From positions 434,001-498,000 of the forward strand of contig NW_001799022.1 of NCBI RefSeq assembly GCF_000165425.1: a stretch of 64,000 bases of DNA, written 5' to 3'. The DNA comes from Paramecium tetraurelia. Lineage: Eukaryota; Ciliophora; Oligohymenophorea; Peniculida; Parameciidae. The notes beneath the pieces are model-generated. The model had not been told where the DNA came from, ran no database searches, and worked only from the letters and a program-made list of their open reading frames with translations. Shown here piece after piece: positions 10,424 through 24,023 of the stretch; position 1 is the stretch's first letter; each line of letters starts with the position of its first letter. The position numbers and the translations under genes were made by a program.

Positions 10424-12489
10424 ATGAATAATATATGTATTACTTAAGTTAAAACCAGTCTTGGGGATACTGGGAATTTTAATTCAACAGAAAGAAATGA
10501 GAAACACAGATAGGCGTATTCAAGAGTTCTCTAGTTAAAGAAGTTGAATTTGATTCAATCTGAAACAAGAATAGAAACTCCAGATAAAGATATAGACGAA
10601 GCTGAACTTCCATTAAGAGAACATTATTATCGAGATACTATTAAGCGTTCGGCGACGATCTTTAAAGTGGCCTAAGAAGAGATGGGTAGATACTAAACAG
10701 AATGGCATTGGAAGTTTTTCTTTGAATTCCTATTTTATCATATTGTAATCTCTTATATCTATTGTCTAGATGTTTTATAATCTTTTTGGGCCCTTTATGG
10801 TTATATTTTTTTGGAAATGGCCTGGTATGCCATTGATGATAAATATGAGATTTTTAAAGCATCATCCTCAGTTTTATTTCTAATTGCTCTTATGGATGGG
10901 TTCATTGGCAGGTGGTTACTGGTATGTATTTGATAATAGAAATATTATAACTTTTACTGAAATACTGTTTACTTAATTTGCCCTCTTAATAAGGGCAGTT
11001 GTAATTGCTGCTAAATATGCTACATTAAGTAAAGAAAGAATCAAATTATACAAATCATAAGTCTTAAGTGAAGAAGTATTTACCTTTGATCTAATGATGT
11101 GGGATTGGAGGCTTCAAACTCCTAAAGTATTATTTCTAGAACAATTGAGATTTTTGAAAAGGAGAGAATTGGATCCGGATTTTTACAAAATTGACTTCTT
11201 ATGCTAACCACATATAAAGACATTAAGGTAAGTGATATAGGTGGAAGTAGGATTTTATTCAGAATGGTTAGAATAGTAGGAGGAATCATAAGTCGCACCG
11301 ATTATAGACAACACGTTCAACTGCTTTTTTATATTTGGATATTTGGTCAATTCATATCAAAAAATTCACACTCCTGGAGGATTTTCTAAATATGTAGTTC
11401 TATAATCTTTAATTTTATCCTTAACGCCATGTTTATTAAGATTATAATACTTTTGTGAAATAGAAGTTGGGGCTGTTGATATTATAAGGATAATTGTAAA
11501 TGTCTTGACTACTTTTCAAGGATTCTTTGGCTCTTTTGTATTTCTCTAAATTGGGCTATATGATTTATAAAGAAAGTTTTATATTTTAGATTAATGTTGT
11601 TATATGTTGAATATTAAAGAATAAAAATATTCATCAGGCAAAAAACTATTACCAACAATCAACTTTAATAATCCAATCACCTTGTAGGCGTGGTCAATGC
11701 TGAGGGGAATGGCCTTTGATTATGGAAGAACATATGATTTCAGAATTCAAGGGTTTTATTCATTGATTTTTATAGGTTGGATATTTTTATTTTTGTTTGG
11801 TATAGGGGTATTATTGGATTTTATACAAATAGATTACTTTTAAATTACTTTACTATCAGAAATGCTAGTGATTCTAACTGGTTTTATTGGATATTATTTA
11901 TGGCATGGAGCTAAATTAAATGAATATTATGAAACGTTCGATATTTTACTTGAAGACGTTAGGAATATGTATGTGGATATGCTTAGAAAGAAAGAATAAT
12001 ATTTTATATTAAACTTGGATGTGACTAATGCGATCCACAAAAAGTTTGTATTTTTGTTGAAGAGTTAAGCTAGATCTGTTGAAACCATTACTTAATATAT
12101 TAATGTGATAATAGAAGAAATAGATGATGCAATTAGATAATTGAATTATGATGAAAGGCATACCCCATTTAAAATCTATGGTATTCGAATAACTTTAAAC
12201 TTCTTGTAAAGTTTAGTGGTTGCTGTATGTACATTAGTTGGGTATGCTGTATAACAAAGGATGTAAAATGTAGATGTTGCTTGCCTTAAAAATTGACATT
12301 TTAATTTACTCCACAATTTTAATAAATTTTTGGTTATTTATATCAAATAAGTAATTAACAATTTAAAATCAATATGGAAATATTACAGCTTTTAAGAGCT
12401 TGAGTCCTAATTCTCTGGTTTAGCCTATAATTTGGGCCATATTATGGATTGGGAATGTTATTTTGATTATCCTATTTGAGAGTCTTTGA
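10424..12489 (+). CDS. Large multi-pass membrane protein, family not recognised
   Basis: Two 25-nt introns (10745-10769 and one near 12240-12280) join three exons into 671 residues. The first 110 residues are polar. After that come perhaps eight or more hydrophobic segments, beginning at FYNLFGPFMVIFFW and ending at IIWAILWIGNVILIILFESL. A paired motif WMGSLAGGYWYVFDNR lies between early helices. A cytosolic-looking loop of about 100 residues (YKSQVLSEEVFTFDLMMWDW onward) and a second after residue 420 (FDILLEDVRNMYVDML) separate membrane blocks. No transporter, channel or receptor signature was recognised. Many Gln residues are TAA or TAG. It is convergent with IMP3 downstream. Confidence 0.8.
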
Positions 12490-12725
12490 ATTAAGGATTC
12501 TTCTTACAAATAATTTATTTTTAATTTAATAAAAATTCTGAGTTGAACTTTAAACTTTACTATGATATTTTGATAGAATCTTTGAATAGATAAAAGTTTA
12601 TTGTTATTAATTATATTTTAAATATGATTATTAATATCAAAATTTCTATTGATAGCATAGAATGGTAATATAAGTAACAAATTTTAAAAGTGAATTATCT
12701 TAAGAATAAATAATAAATAAAAAAT

Positions 12726-13268
12726 TCAACCTATATAATCATCTCTTTCATTGTTGTATTGTTATATTGTTTATTTGATTTTTGATGTATCAGACCAAGT
12801 GATATGATCTTCTTAGGATCTACTCACTAAAGTAGCAGGATCAGTGATTATTTTAGTTCCAATTCTAATATGTCCTTATTCAATATAAGTGCAAGCTTCT
12901 TTGGGTGTTTAGGCAAATTTAAGCTTGCATAACACAATAGGGAGTCTTCTTCTGCAAAATGCTGATACTGCTAATTTCTCACAATTTAATATGTTATCCT
13001 TTGTTGTAATAATTCCCATGTTGTACAATCTCTCCAACAATTATTCAGTTAGCTTTACTCTAAATGGATCTTAAGATGACAATAATTTTATTTTAGAAAT
13101 CATCGATGTAATATGACCGCACATCCTGTTATATTTATCATAATCTTCTCTATTAGATAAATTGTATCTTTTGATTATTTCAGCTTCTCTATGATCCTTT
13201 TCTTTCTTCCAATTATACAAATCAACCCTTTTTAATAGCTTTTTCTCATGAAATTTTAGCTTTCTCAT
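12726..13268 (-). CDS. IMP3: U3 small nucleolar ribonucleoprotein IMP3
   Basis: IMP3 belongs to the small-subunit processome and helps U3 snoRNA pair with pre-18S rRNA in the nucleolus. The N-terminal signature MRKLKFHEKKLLKRVDLYNW is nearly the family consensus. The C-terminal half is an S4 RNA-binding domain: CRRRLPIVLCKLKFA, YIEQGHIRIGTKIITDPA and the end ITWSDTSKIKQTIQQYN. Length is 180 residues, as in yeast and human. There are no introns. TAA glutamines interrupt the frame only if the standard code is used. Its start is about 20 bases from that of the divergent DHHC gene, so the two may share a promoter. Confidence 0.95.
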
Positions 13269-13288
13269 AAATTAAATTTTTAATATTT

Positions 13289-14571
13289 ATGAAGAAAATA
13301 TTACATTTTTTTGAGGAAGTTGAAACTACAGATAGTAGAAAATCATTTGAAGCTTTTACTAGATGTAAAGGCAACATCATATTCGGTGCAAAAGTTTAAT
13401 TATATATAAATTATGTTAGAATGACTTGCCTAATATTATTGGGACTTTTTTTTTAATAGTAGCTATTATAATGTTGTACTTAATTTTTATATTTCCTGCA
13501 GCACTAGATTATTAATATAATGCTTTAGCAATTATAATTGCAATATGCTGTATACTTCCAATCACAACGCTTTTGAATGTTACAATGACAGGTTGAATTT
13601 CTATATATATTTTAATAGAACCTGGAGTGTTGTTAAAAGGAGACTTGCCTGATCCAAAATAATAATAATAATAATAGACAGTAGAAGAACTTGAATCAAC
13701 TACCTAATCAAATAAAAATTTTGCAGAAGTAGAGTCAATTAGGAATGGATCAAATCACATTTTATTAGTGGAAGGATCATAAAATTAAATTGAATTGAAT
13801 CTTGAAGTACCCAGCATTTATAAGGTCAGATATTGTTCAACTTGCAAAATTATGAGACCCTCTAAGGCTTCCCATTGTAAGCTCTAAAAGCTAACTAGGC
13901 AAATTCTGCAACCATTGTGTTGAAGGCTTTGATCATCATTGTTTTTGGGTTGGTACATGTATAGGAATAAGAAATTAAAGAGCATTTTTAATATTTTTAC
14001 AATCTTCCTTGATTGTAGCTATTCTTACCTTTTGCTAATGCTCATTAAATTGTAACGATTTTATATTAAATATAAGTGTATCACTAATACTTAGATATAT
14101 ACAATCTTTGGATATTAATGTTTAAAGAGGCTAGTATTCCTATTATAGTTATTTATGGAATATATTTTTGTTGTGGTTGTTGGACTCAATAAAGCTATTT
14201 GAATGTCATAATTATAATGATTATGTTCATTCTTCCAATAATTTACTCTGCTGTTCTCATTAACATTGAAGATGCATACAAAGATTACAGATATTATGAT
14301 AATCCTTTTTTAACATTTTTGGTTACAATCATTCTACTAGTCTGCTGTTGCTTCCTTCTTCCGTTTAATAGTATCAATTGCTATTATATATCATTAGTAA
14401 AATAATGTGAAAATATTATTTTAGGGTAAAACTGCAAAATAGTAGAAATCAGAAGATTAGTTTTATATAAAAAAATAATCCCTTCTGAAAACAAAACATA
14501 GTTCTTCAGAAGTATTTCAAAATTTAGTGAAATTTTATACATCTCCAATACCAATTAGTCGTAATTAATGA
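13289..14571 (+). CDS. DHHC-type protein S-acyltransferase
   Basis: DHHC enzymes attach palmitate to protein cysteines at membranes. The cysteine-rich domain reads [29 protein letters not shown], with the catalytic DHHC followed by FWVGTCIG. A 22-nt intron (13877-13898) splits it. Two hydrophobic segments precede the domain and two follow, giving the usual four-helix layout. A weak TTxE counterpart (GKTAKQQK) comes after the last helix. Five introns (26, 27, 22, 25 and 28 nt) yield 384 residues. A run of six Gln, mostly TAA, lies in the loop before the domain. The substrate is unknown. Confidence 0.93.
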
Positions 14572-14716
14572 TGATTTATTAATATTAAAAATTCTTATTA
14601 AAATATTTAAAATACAAATAGTAATCTAATTAATTTGAAAGTATTATTTTCAAAACCATTTGATGAAACAAATTATCTGAAATAAGTTGAAAATTACTAT
14701 AAATTATATTTCAAAA

Positions 14717-17700
14717 TCATTAAATTCTGCCTATGTAATCATCTAAGCTTATGAATTCAGCTTCGATAATTTCCTCCAGGGATTATGGACTGACTTCCAC
14801 TCTTTATTGATTTATATCAATTAAATGTTAGCATAAATACAATGCTTGTTATCTTAATTTAGATTCAAACTCCTATAATAATATAAAACATTTATTACTT
14901 GTACTTCTTAGACATCTTTAATCTTTACTAAACGCTTTTTCTTTAATAAGTTCTGTTGATATTAATCTGGATATAATGTATTTTCATAATCAACATTGTA
15001 ATTGGCTGTGATTGGAAATTGATAAGCCATGTAAGGTATAAATTTATATGGAGTTGTAATTTTTACTTTTTATTATTATTATTACTATTCCACTTACTAA
15101 AAGTTGATTGTTATACCGAAATCTAATGTTATTATAAAATATTACAATCAAATACAAATATCCATTCATAAAAATAGAATTCTTCAAGTTGAAACAATGA
15201 GAAAAGTTCAATAAGCTTTAAACCTGAGATCAACAAATATGGATTAGCTTACTTTCCCTTTCTATCAAAAATTTAGATTAACATACTAATTAAATAAGGC
15301 CATATTTTGCGAAAGACTTAAGTTAATGAAGATTAACTTAATCTTAAAACTAAGATTCTAATGCAAAAAATAATTAATATTGTTATTGCTTCATGCTGTT
15401 GATTAATATCCTTAATAACTGTTAAAATTGCATCTAACAAACTAGACAATTTGGATTAGTATTTATCTACACCTCCTGAATAGATTATAAAGCAAACTCT
15501 TTCGAATCCTTTTGTTTTCTTTAGTATCTCTGCTGATTTGCTCTAAAACAACCCAGTAAATCCTTAAAGGATCTTTGAATTATTTCCTAATTGATCTGTT
15601 AACAAATCTGTTTTGTCTGATATTATGTCAATGATTTCAGTCCAGAATTTTAGGCATCTTCCTGTGCACTTGAAAAACTCTTATTTATTGAAAATATTTA
15701 AAATATCATTTAAGAATATTTAGGATAGTTAGTCTTTTGAAAGTTTGAGTATAGAATGCAGTAATTCTGAGGCTGATTCCACTATAATCTAATTTTCTCT
15801 ATCTTCAAATAACGGGAATATTAATGCCATAAATTCTTTAGTATTTTCAACTATTCTTTCACCTCTTGATACTTCATAAGTGTTTATTAAAGTCACCTAT
15901 GATAATCTTTTTAATGTTTTTAAGGCAATAATTGAACATTTTTTAGAGAAATCTTGTTGTTCTAATTTCAAACCTTTCTATTGATATGGATCAAATAAAT
16001 TTCTTTATATAAAACATTCATTCCACCCTTCCTCTGTTTTCTCAACATCTTTTTATCTTAATTGATAATACTCAGTATAGAGTTCAAATATAGTCGGAGT
16101 GAAAGGAACAATAAGTTATAAGTTTTGATCAAATTAAGATTAACTAAAGTTCTCAAGGGAAGAAGATGTAAATGTCACATATTGATATTGCATAGAGGCT
16201 ATTTCAGCCAAAATTACCAAAATCTATCTTAATTGTGTATGCAACTCCTTTCTGAATTCTTCCAAGACATCTTTTGGAGAGAATTTCCATGACATTAGAT
16301 GAATGATCTCCAATAAAAAACATATTGTATTAATGTGTCTAGATTATAAGAGGGATTTTGAAAATTATAGAAAACCATTCCACAATCTAATCAATTCTCT
16401 GTTTTTGAGATTTTAAAATAAAACTGATGAAAAATAAGTATATAAAAAGAATAAAATTCCATTCTCAAAAGTTGCTTGATCATAATTGAATTGATATGGT
16501 CCCTTTTTATATTTATTTTTTTAGTAATACTAAATTATTCCCTGAACCTATTGTGTATTAATGAAAGCAGCAATAAAATCATCTGGGGATATTTGTAGAG
16601 TTATTGCGATTTCAATTAGCTTACACATATTTAAATTAATCTTAGGATCAGCATAGAAATTGACTGAGTATTCATTTTACCAAATTAATAAAAAGGATTA
16701 AATTAATGTAGTCGTAAAATGAGTGGAACAAGGTTTCAATAATTATAAAATTGATTACTAAATTTAGTCTTCGTCTGAATAATCTTCTTCTTGCTTAAAT
16801 AGTTAATCTTTGAGTTATTTATTAAATTAATCGAATTTATCATATTCATAAATGAAACAACCTTTGGTAAAAAGATGATCCCATTTTAATGAGCATCTCC
16901 AACATTCCAAATAGGATTATATAATTTATGGAAAATATTTCAAGAGCATCTAGCAAGTATCAGGGAAGTTTTCAAATTATAATTACTCTTGTTATTTTTT
17001 TAATTTTAATGTTTTATCAGCTTTTTTGAAAAAAAGATTTAGTGTAAATAAATCTACTAAAACACCTGCTGCATTTGGTCTCTAATCAATTTCTTTAGAA
17101 TCATATTTGAATTAGAAAAAATAACAAATTATTGCTCTTATAGAATTAGATAATGACATTACTTCTTCAAAATCATCTCCGGACAATGTAGTTTTGATTG
17201 AAGGTTGCTCATTATTTAATTATTATATATTAACTTATTAGAAATTATTATTATATTATTCTTATTTCTGATTCTTTAATATCTTCACATTTGAAACACG
17301 TCTAAATGATTTGACTATTTGGCTATTATTATATTCGCATAATTTTAGTAATGCTAACAAAGATGTAAGTATCAATATAATTTTTTCATTTATTATCTTC
17401 GGAGGCAATAAATAACTGATAGAATAAATACCAACAACAATAGTATTTAAATATCTTTATTTGAGATAGTAAACTTTAGCTAATTTTAATCCATTTACCA
17501 GATTATCAAAAAAGAGTTGTTAATCATAGATATCAATCAGTTTTACTTTATTTTCAGATGACAAATCTTTTTATAACTCATATGTATGGAGCAAGAAAAC
17601 TTTAACCAGATTTAACAGTTGTAATTGTAATACTTGATCTTTACTTTTTATAACTTAATCAAACTTGTTTAAGATGGTATTGAAATATTAGATCAAAATT

Positions 17701-20437
17701 TAGGTCTTACTCTTTTCATTTATTGTATTATTAATAACAATTTCTAAAAGCTCTGCACTTATTGCATTGATTTTTGTATATTCATTATTTTAAAAATCAG
17801 CCACTATAAATTGAATTAGAGTCAAACATATTAATTTGTAGTACGTATTGATATTTTCATCTTCATAAAATGTTGGTCTAGTTTTTTCAATATATGGTTA
17901 AAACCATTCTTTCGACGAATATAAGGATTGTAATTTCTTGATTGAATCAACTGCTAAATCAAGAGAAAATTCATTCTTTTTTTCAATATCTTTTTAAAAA
18001 TTGATTAATCTTAACATAATAGGATCCAATATTCTAAAAAAGAAAGGAGCCGATTCAGATAACCATGTTTTTGTATTATATCTAATCAAAGGATTTTCAT
18101 GTTCCAAAAAGTTTAACATTTGAATGATTCCAACTCCAGTATTTTTATTTGGATGTCTTTTGTAATAAGTATTTGTTATTCTGCAATATATCTAAAATCT
18201 CCTTTAATCCCCTTATTTTAAAGATGATTCTATCACATAAACAAAAACATGTTGAAAATTTTCAGTTATATACAGAAGAAATTCGACAATCATTTAATCA
18301 TGATAATTTTAATCTAAAAGTATCCACAATTTTTCAAAGATTTACTTTATATAATTATGTTAATTATTATTATTCTAATGATGATTCTATGTTTAATCCA
18401 TACATAGGGATAAAATATTTGGAAACGGTTCTAAATCTTAATAGCTGTGTTTAGTTATCATATCAGTTAGTGATTGTATATTTTAATGAAGTGAAGCTGA
18501 CTTAAGTAGTTCTATTAAAATTTAAATGGAATATAAATTTATTTTATTTGTTCCTTAATCCAAAGATTTAAAGAGTTATTTAATCCAACTAGGTATTTCT
18601 TAGTATTAATAATTTCCTTGTTTCATTAAATATAATTATGATCTCAATAAAATTAGGGATAAAATTGGAAATAATGTTTCTTATTCATTGTTAATTGAGT
18701 ATTCATTAATTTAAATGTAATAATTGCAATACTAAGAGATGATATCAATGTCAATTTGATTTAATTGCACTAATATTGAATTTTTGGATGGTTCTACCTA
18801 TTTATTGTAATTGCTTCCCAAAACTGCCTATAACTCTTTATCATTTTCTAAAATTTCTAATCTCTTTCTTATTTTATTAATGCAATCCACGGTTTATTCC
18901 AATAACAATTAGGATATTGAAGTTTCAAACACTTATTCACAAGTCAAATTCATCAACTCTTTTATTATTATAATAATAAATTCTTGTAAACATTCAGTTC
19001 TTTATTAAAACAATTATAGATCTTCAATTTTTGATAAATCTGAAAATTATTATATCATTAAATTATTAAGACAAAAGTCAAAAATTAGAATACATTCCTT
19101 AATCTAATCTTGCTTTTAATCTTTCATATGTTTATTTAATTGTTCAAATAGGGATTTTATGATTAATTCACTATGACTGGATATGCTCTCAATAAGTCTC
19201 TCCCCTCCTTTCAATAACTCTACAAGTTTTTCATTTTAATTCCCATTTTTGTATTGGACAGTCTTATGATAAATGTATTTAGCTAGAGAATATCCAATTT
19301 AAAATAGAGTTAATTGAACAGTTTCTGGATGTTGCATATACCAATTTTATAGCACTTTCAGGGGATCCCCTTATTCTTCAATTAATATTCTTTTTAATCC
19401 TTCCTAGATATAAAGGATATTGGGATTGTTTTCAGAGAGCTCTTCTTCTCCAATTAACCAATTGTTTATTCTTCTTATGACTGCATGATCTTATTTTTAA
19501 AATAAAAGCAAGGCTTATTCAATCAGTATTAATTGTTCTTGTTATGAAAAGACTTTATCTTAAATTTTGCAATGCAAAGTCATAAAATCTAAGGCTGCCC
19601 TTTTTACTAGTGAAGATTCATCATCCAAAGATGCCAAAAGAGCATTAATAACCAAAGCACTTTTATTTGGCATCTTATCGTCTTCTTTTAATTCATTTTC
19701 ATTTAATTCAATTTATTATTATCTTGTCCATCTCTTCATTAGATATTTATATGCTCCTAACCTACTTCTAACTGATCTAATTATTGTTATCCAAAGTAAT
19801 CCAAAAAATTGTTTTACTCCTACGCTTTCACATGCTTAATCAAGAGAAGACATTACCTAGTGTCTATATAGAAATTACCTTTTTCATCATCTCCTCGTTT
19901 GTATCCTCCATACCAACAATTATGGAATTTATCAAGCCTCCCATACATGGTAATAATTCTCTCTTTAAGGGATAGTAATATTTTTCAAGAATGCTTAAAA
20001 ACATAGGCTTACATTAAATGGATGCAAACCCAAAGAATGGAAATAGACCAAGGGAAAATAATGGCAAATCTTATATTAGATCATACTCTGAATCTGAACA
20101 TAGTATTTGCAATATCAAATCATAAAGAGTAAGTGCATTTTCATGAATAGCTTTATTCCAAATAGGACTTAAACATTGTGCTAACCTTTTGCATAATAAT
20201 TTTTTCTTTGGGATATAGGTGCCTTAATATGATTTAAAAATTGCTTGTAACTTAAGTAACCACTAAAAATAAATTGTGATGAACTACCTATCCTAAATCT
20301 GACCATTCTTTTAGAGATTCATAGCTTTTTAATATCGCAACGATCTTGGATTTTTACTTCGTTTGATCTTCAGTCTTCACCTTTATAACAGCTTAACTTT
20401 CTGAGTTTCTGTTTTGATGTTTTTGATCATTAAACAT
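14717..20437 (-). CDS. DOP1: Dopey (DOP1) family membrane-trafficking protein
   Basis: Dopey proteins act with MON2 and flippases in endosome-Golgi traffic. The N-terminal domain is clear: ESLKEWSDL, then LLCKRLAQCLSPIW, ALTLYDLILQIL, LPLFSLGLFPFFGFASIQCKP and FLSILEKYYYPLKRELLPC. The C-terminal family motif is present as LFSLFQLEEFYFYEWIFVFD. The stop follows IEAEFISLDDYIGRIQ. The span allows about 1,850 residues, typical of Dopey. Introns were traced only at the ends (for example a 26-nt one before EFESKLRQQALYLCQHL), so internal exon borders are not certified. Long plus-strand frames inside this span are shadows. It is the largest gene in the window. Confidence 0.88.
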
Positions 20438-20489
20438 TCTATATTATATATAATATTCTTAATTATAATTAATTTATAGATAAATAAAT

Positions 20490-21474
20490 TCAATATTATT
20501 TATTTGATTATTATTTGTGTCTCTTAATTAGATCCTTAACACTTTCTTATTTTTTTTTTTTAATTGTTTCTAACCTAGCATTTCTAGATTCACTCCTGCT
20601 TTGACTAGATTTGCTCTTATTTCTCTTATTATTGTCCTTATTTTTAATGTTTTCTTTTGGATCTCTAATTGGTCTACTCGCCATAACATCAGTTTCTGTA
20701 TTTTAAGACTCTTTAGTTATTGAAGTTCTTAAATAAGACTGCTTTTCCTTTTATTTAATGGAATATAAATCATGCTCAATTTATTTCAAATGGTTTTTAG
20801 TTAATTCTTAATCTTATATGACACTATCTAAGACAATCTTCAGATCATTTAATTAATTTTGATATACTAAACTATTATTTAACACTCTGTCAGAGTCACT
20901 ACCCTTTAAATATGCTTCTTATTTAATATTATGTTCTAATCTTTGTAATCTTGATTCTATTTTTTAATAATCAGTTTTTAAAGCGCTCTACCTCACTTCA
21001 TCCATGATTACATCTATTTTTTTATTAACTATAGTTTCAAATTCCTAAATTTAGGGTTATTCTTCTCCTAATGATCTCTAAATTTCTAAAATTTATTATT
21101 CAATATTTAGATTTTAGTCTTTTAAGTAATTGAGTTCTTCATTGTATAACTATTCCATTGAGATATTAATATGATTTCTAATATTTTTATTTTCCTATTC
21201 CTGTGATGTAGCAAAATGTTATAGCAATTTGATTAATTTAATAAAGCTTTCAAATTTCTCCTCATGTTCTTAGAGAGTTTCTTCAACAAATTTCATTCTA
21301 TCGTCGTATTTTTTGCTTAAATACTATTAGATCTAATCACAAATGATTTTATACTTTATCTATTTATTAATCCAGTTATATACTTTCCTTACATGAATTT
21401 TATTTAATTCTGTCTTCGCTAGTTGTTCGTAACACAGGAGAAGTGTTTCTTTTATGCTTATCCGAATAACTCAT
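20490..21474 (-). CDS. Uncharacterised coiled-coil protein
   Basis: A long frame ending in TGA at 20490-20492 encodes about 320 residues. Most of it is predicted coiled coil rich in Glu, Lys, Gln and Asn, with a basic Ser/Arg/Lys-rich tail (SRNARLETIKKKKQ). The first 40 residues (LLLCYEQLAKTELNKIHVRKV) look more globular. The start is uncertain. The best model uses an ATG at 21474, one following base, and a 22-nt intron at 21449-21470, because the plain frame from that ATG does not join the main frame. No known domain was found. It lies head to head with the thiol dioxygenase gene. Confidence 0.6.
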
Positions 21475-21583
21475 TGATTAATTAATTATTTTGCTGTTAA
21501 AAATATAATTAATTTTCTCATATTTTTAATCAATCTTTATTTCCATTTTTTTGATAAATATTTAAATCTAAATAGAAATAGCC

Positions 21584-22275
21584 ATGCACAAATTATTGAA
21601 GGAAGTTGTTAAAGTCTACACCCAATTCCAAAAATTAGGACCAACTTACCTAGACACCTTTGATAATCGTGCCATTACTGAAGCTACCTTTGAAGCTGTT
21701 AAAACGAAACAATTACAAGAATATGTCAAAAAAGAATTCAAGCCCATTGGAGACGTCTCCATGTTGCCTATACATCTAGAGCCAGAGCATCGTTTCACTA
21801 TTGCTATGTTTGCTTTGAGACCAGGAGTCAGAATGCCTTTACACGATCATCCCAATATGTTCGTTTTGAGCCATGTTATGAATGGTTTGGGGGAAAGAGA
21901 AGCTTGGGATGTCGATCCTATTGATCATCATCAGTAGATTGAATTCAGAAGGAATAAGGGAGATTCTAGAATTGTGAAGGGAATTCAATATCCAAAATTA
22001 CAACTCAAAGAAGGTGATAATTGCTACACAACTCCTAATAAGTGCAATTTACACAAGTTTTCGAATGTACTTCATTATTTTATGCTTTATAGATTCATGA
22101 ATCTGAACTATTCATATTCCTTGATGTTATCTTGCCTCATTACAATGGAGTTGATAGGGTTATCAACTTCTATGAACCATTTAGTGAAGACTAATTGGAA
22201 TTGATGGGAAATCCTAAAACCTATTAGAGACATCCCATTGATGTTGATGATATCAGAGAGTTTATCGTTTAATGA
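21584..22275 (+). CDS. Thiol dioxygenase (ADO/PCO family)
   Basis: This family uses Fe(II) and O2 to oxidise cysteamine or N-terminal cysteine, the latter marking proteins for degradation as an oxygen-sensing step. The cupin core is evident: PGVRMPLHDHPNMFVLSHVMNG carries two of the iron-binding histidines, and a downstream block NIHESELFIFLDVILPHY carries the third. A 26-nt intron at 22067-22092 falls directly before that histidine block. The protein has 221 residues, the usual size for plant PCO and animal ADO. One TAG and three TAA glutamines occur, the last of them just before the stop. Whether its substrate is free thiols or N-terminal cysteine cannot be told from sequence. Confidence 0.9.
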
Positions 22276-22385
22276 AAAATTAGACATAATACCTATGATT
22301 TATCATTACGTAATAAATTATCAACAAATTAAATCTTCTTATATTAATAATGCTTTATTATATAATTGATTATAAATATTAATTT

Positions 22386-23039
22386 ATGCTTTAACCACTA
22401 AAAGAAGAGGAATTAAATGAAATTTATACATGGGTCGATCAAATACCTCTCAGCAGACCAAAAAAGAATATAGCCAGAGATTTCGCTGATGGCATATTGA
22501 TGGCTGAAATAATGCATTACTTTCTACCTAAATTGGTTGATGTATTAATGATTTGAATTTGAACAGATGCATAATTACAGTCAAGCAAGTTCGGTCAAAT
22601 AGAAAAAGTATAACTGGGATACATTAAACACAAAAGTATTCAAAAGGATCGGCTTTACTCTCTCCAAGTTCAAATTTGAATATTTAATATAGAGATTAAG
22701 TTGATAGTGTGATTTCATGCTAATCTGAAGCCATTGAGAGAGTATTGAAGTTTGTTTAAGCCAAATTGGAATACTATTTAGAAAACAATACTAATTCTGC
22801 TGAAAAACAACCTCAACAAACAGACAGTCAAACTGCACCACCACCATTATTAGCAAATGAATGGCAAAAAGATTAACAAATTTTTGAATTGCGAGAAACA
22901 ATTGAGGTTACTATTTCATTATAATTTGCATTTCTAGGTATTAGAATAAAAATTGCATCGTATGGACGAACTCATGAAATAAAAAGATGCTAAAATATTG
23001 AGGTATTAATAATTGCTATAATAAAATGGTTTATTATGA
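22386..23039 (+). CDS. SPEF1/CLAMP-type ciliary CH-domain protein
   Basis: SPEF1/CLAMP binds and bundles microtubules in cilia, including the central apparatus. The N-terminal CH-like domain has the near-invariant block YTWVDQIPLSRPKKNIARDF and then ADGILMAEIMHYFLPKLVDMHNY. After a Pro/Gln-rich linker the C-terminus is a short coiled coil (FELRETIE then EQKLHRMDELMKQKDAKIL) as in the family. Three introns of 25, 25 and 31 nt give 190 residues. It is shorter than vertebrate SPEF1 (about 236 aa). Presence in a ciliate fits a role in the axoneme or cortex, which is inferred. Confidence 0.92.
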
Positions 23040-23107
23040 AACAACCCATAAAATTAATATCATTATTATTTATATCATAATATGAGTATTTTACTATATT
23101 ATTTAAT

Positions 23108-23806
23108 ATGATGAATCGTACAATGGATCAACCATCTGAAACAGCATTGATGTCAGTTTCAACGTCGCTATCTGATAAAATATAACTATTATTATTTTTA
23201 TAATCAACCCAATTCATTAATCATAATAATTTAGCATATCAAGATTTCATATATCAAATAATGTCCATCTGCAAAATCTAGAATTTCTTATTTAAAATAA
23301 AATATTGAAATGCCTACTCATATCAATTCCCAATAATAATTTATTGGTTATCTAAAAGAAATATGTTACAAGGGTAAATTTTATTTATTGAATGGGGTGG
23401 TCTCTAAAATAAAATTATTTGCGATTTGTGAAAATCAAACTCAAACTTAAGAAATACCAAATATCATAATTAAAGTAAAATTAATGGATAGGATATATCT
23501 CCAGACTTTCAAGTATACTTTGTTTTAACAATATTGTCTTGAAACATAAATTAACTAATTATGTTTAATTAAGCACTCTTATTTTTGATTAAACTATCTC
23601 AAAATTTGGATGTTAATCCATATTCTGACTGTTTATATATTAATGGATCAGTCTGTTATTATATTATTAATCAGAAAAAAGAAAGAATCGGTATAAAATT
23701 ATTTTTTAATTTAATAATGCTAATCTTTAGTTAAAGTCAATTAATCAAGTTAAAAATAAGTTAAGTGAAAAAGACTAGTTAAAACCTTTTGCTTCACATA
23801 CCTTGA
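23108..23806 (+). CDS. Possible gene of unknown family, exon structure uncertain
   Basis: Three coding-like segments follow each other on the plus strand. The first starts MNRTMDQPSETALMSVSTSL. The second includes FIGYLKEICYKGKFYLLNGV and then SKIKLFAICENQTQ. The third includes LSQNLDVNPYSDCLYINGS. They sit in different frames, and joining them needs unusual introns (19 and 38 nt), so the model is weak. The middle part has the alternating hydrophobic pattern of a beta-rich domain, perhaps an OB-like fold, but this is only an impression. It ends 114 bases before the convergent sorting-nexin stop. Treat as hypothetical. Confidence 0.3.
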
Positions 23807-23919
23807 GTAAAATTATCAGTAATATTCTGATAATATTTAGAGTTATATTTTAAACTAATTTGGAATAATAAAATTAAGTAAATGATCTTTTAAATTAAAA
23901 ATAATTATTTGATTCAAAA

Positions 23920-23950
23920 TCATTGTGTTTGTACTTAATCAGGTAATTCC

Positions 23951-24023
<73 letters not shown>

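Noticed and set aside
18149-18454. 101-residue plus-strand open frame
   Set aside because: It lies inside the minus-strand Dopey gene, whose conserved blocks are found at both ends. The frame has no recognisable motif and is treated as a shadow.
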